This document shows positions 35,687-35,691 of a DNA stretch of 35,691 bases, in pieces. The position numbers and the translations under genes were made by a program. Positions within the stretch are counted from its first letter, which is position 1, and each line of letters opens with the position of its first letter. The notes under the pieces were generated by a model. It made no database searches. It was not told the origin of the DNA and saw nothing but the letters and a program-made list of their open reading frames with translations. The DNA is taken from assembly GCA_903824575.1 (NCBI GenBank), contig CAIJXJ010000141.1:1-35691 (forward strand), read 5' to 3'. Source of the DNA: an uncultured Methylobacillus sp. (lineage in GTDB: Bacteria > Pseudomonadota > Gammaproteobacteria > Burkholderiales > Methylophilaceae).

Positions 35687-35691
35687 CGAAC

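Overview
The window reads as a chromosomal segment of a betaproteobacterium, most likely in the Nitrosomonadales (Gallionellaceae or a relative). This rests on the housekeeping proteins and gene order (pncC-recA-recX-alaS-lysC near tRNA-Ser; xseB-ispA-dxs with folE2 alongside; mlaA; pmbA next to darP) and on moderate GC. The genus-level guess is inference. Coding density is high and most housekeeping genes look intact.

Left block (1-12.4 kb). A chemoreceptor gene, cut by the left edge, runs toward a five-gene minus-strand cluster. In transcription order the cluster encodes: an ATP-dependent corrinoid reactivase (2Fe-2S plus ASKHA domain), a fusion of a corrinoid-binding protein to a UroD-fold methyltransferase-like domain, a DUF1638 protein, a hybrid histidine kinase with an ethylene-receptor-like membrane domain, and a REC-PAS-PAS-GGDEF-EAL response regulator. 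The last three genes are linked by stop/start overlaps. This cluster is the most unusual part of the window: it ties an apparently orphan corrinoid methyl-transfer module to a membrane sensor and cyclic-di-GMP output. A sigma70-type promoter is visible upstream of the reactivase gene.

Junction (12.06-12.78 kb). A tRNA-Ser(GCU) gene has its own promoter and a terminator-like hairpin. Between it and lysC lies a short remnant resembling the N-terminus of a tyrosine integrase. I see no csrA on either side, although csrA commonly sits here.

Central block (12.8-24.4 kb). On the minus strand are lysC, alaS, recX, recA, pncC, pgpA, thiL and mog, many overlapping. A DUF455 ferritin-like gene (+), darP (-) and pmbA (+) follow, then a bidirectional terminator and mlaA (-).

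Right block (24.6-35.7 kb). This holds fbp, an MFS permease and a periplasmic retropepsin-like protease gene (+); folE2 (-); the dxs-ispA-xseB isoprenoid cluster (-); a carboxylesterase (-); and a CHASE2 adenylate cyclase (+) followed by a class II cAMP phosphodiesterase (+), a make-and-break cAMP pair.

Non-coding repeats. Two copies of a 150-170 bp palindromic element with inverted ends lie at 16.7 and 34.7 kb and share a hairpin with compensatory base changes. A different cruciform-type repeat lies at 27.65-27.77 kb. The last bases resemble the edge of a REP/RAYT-type repeat. No CRISPR array, rRNA or intact transposase was seen.
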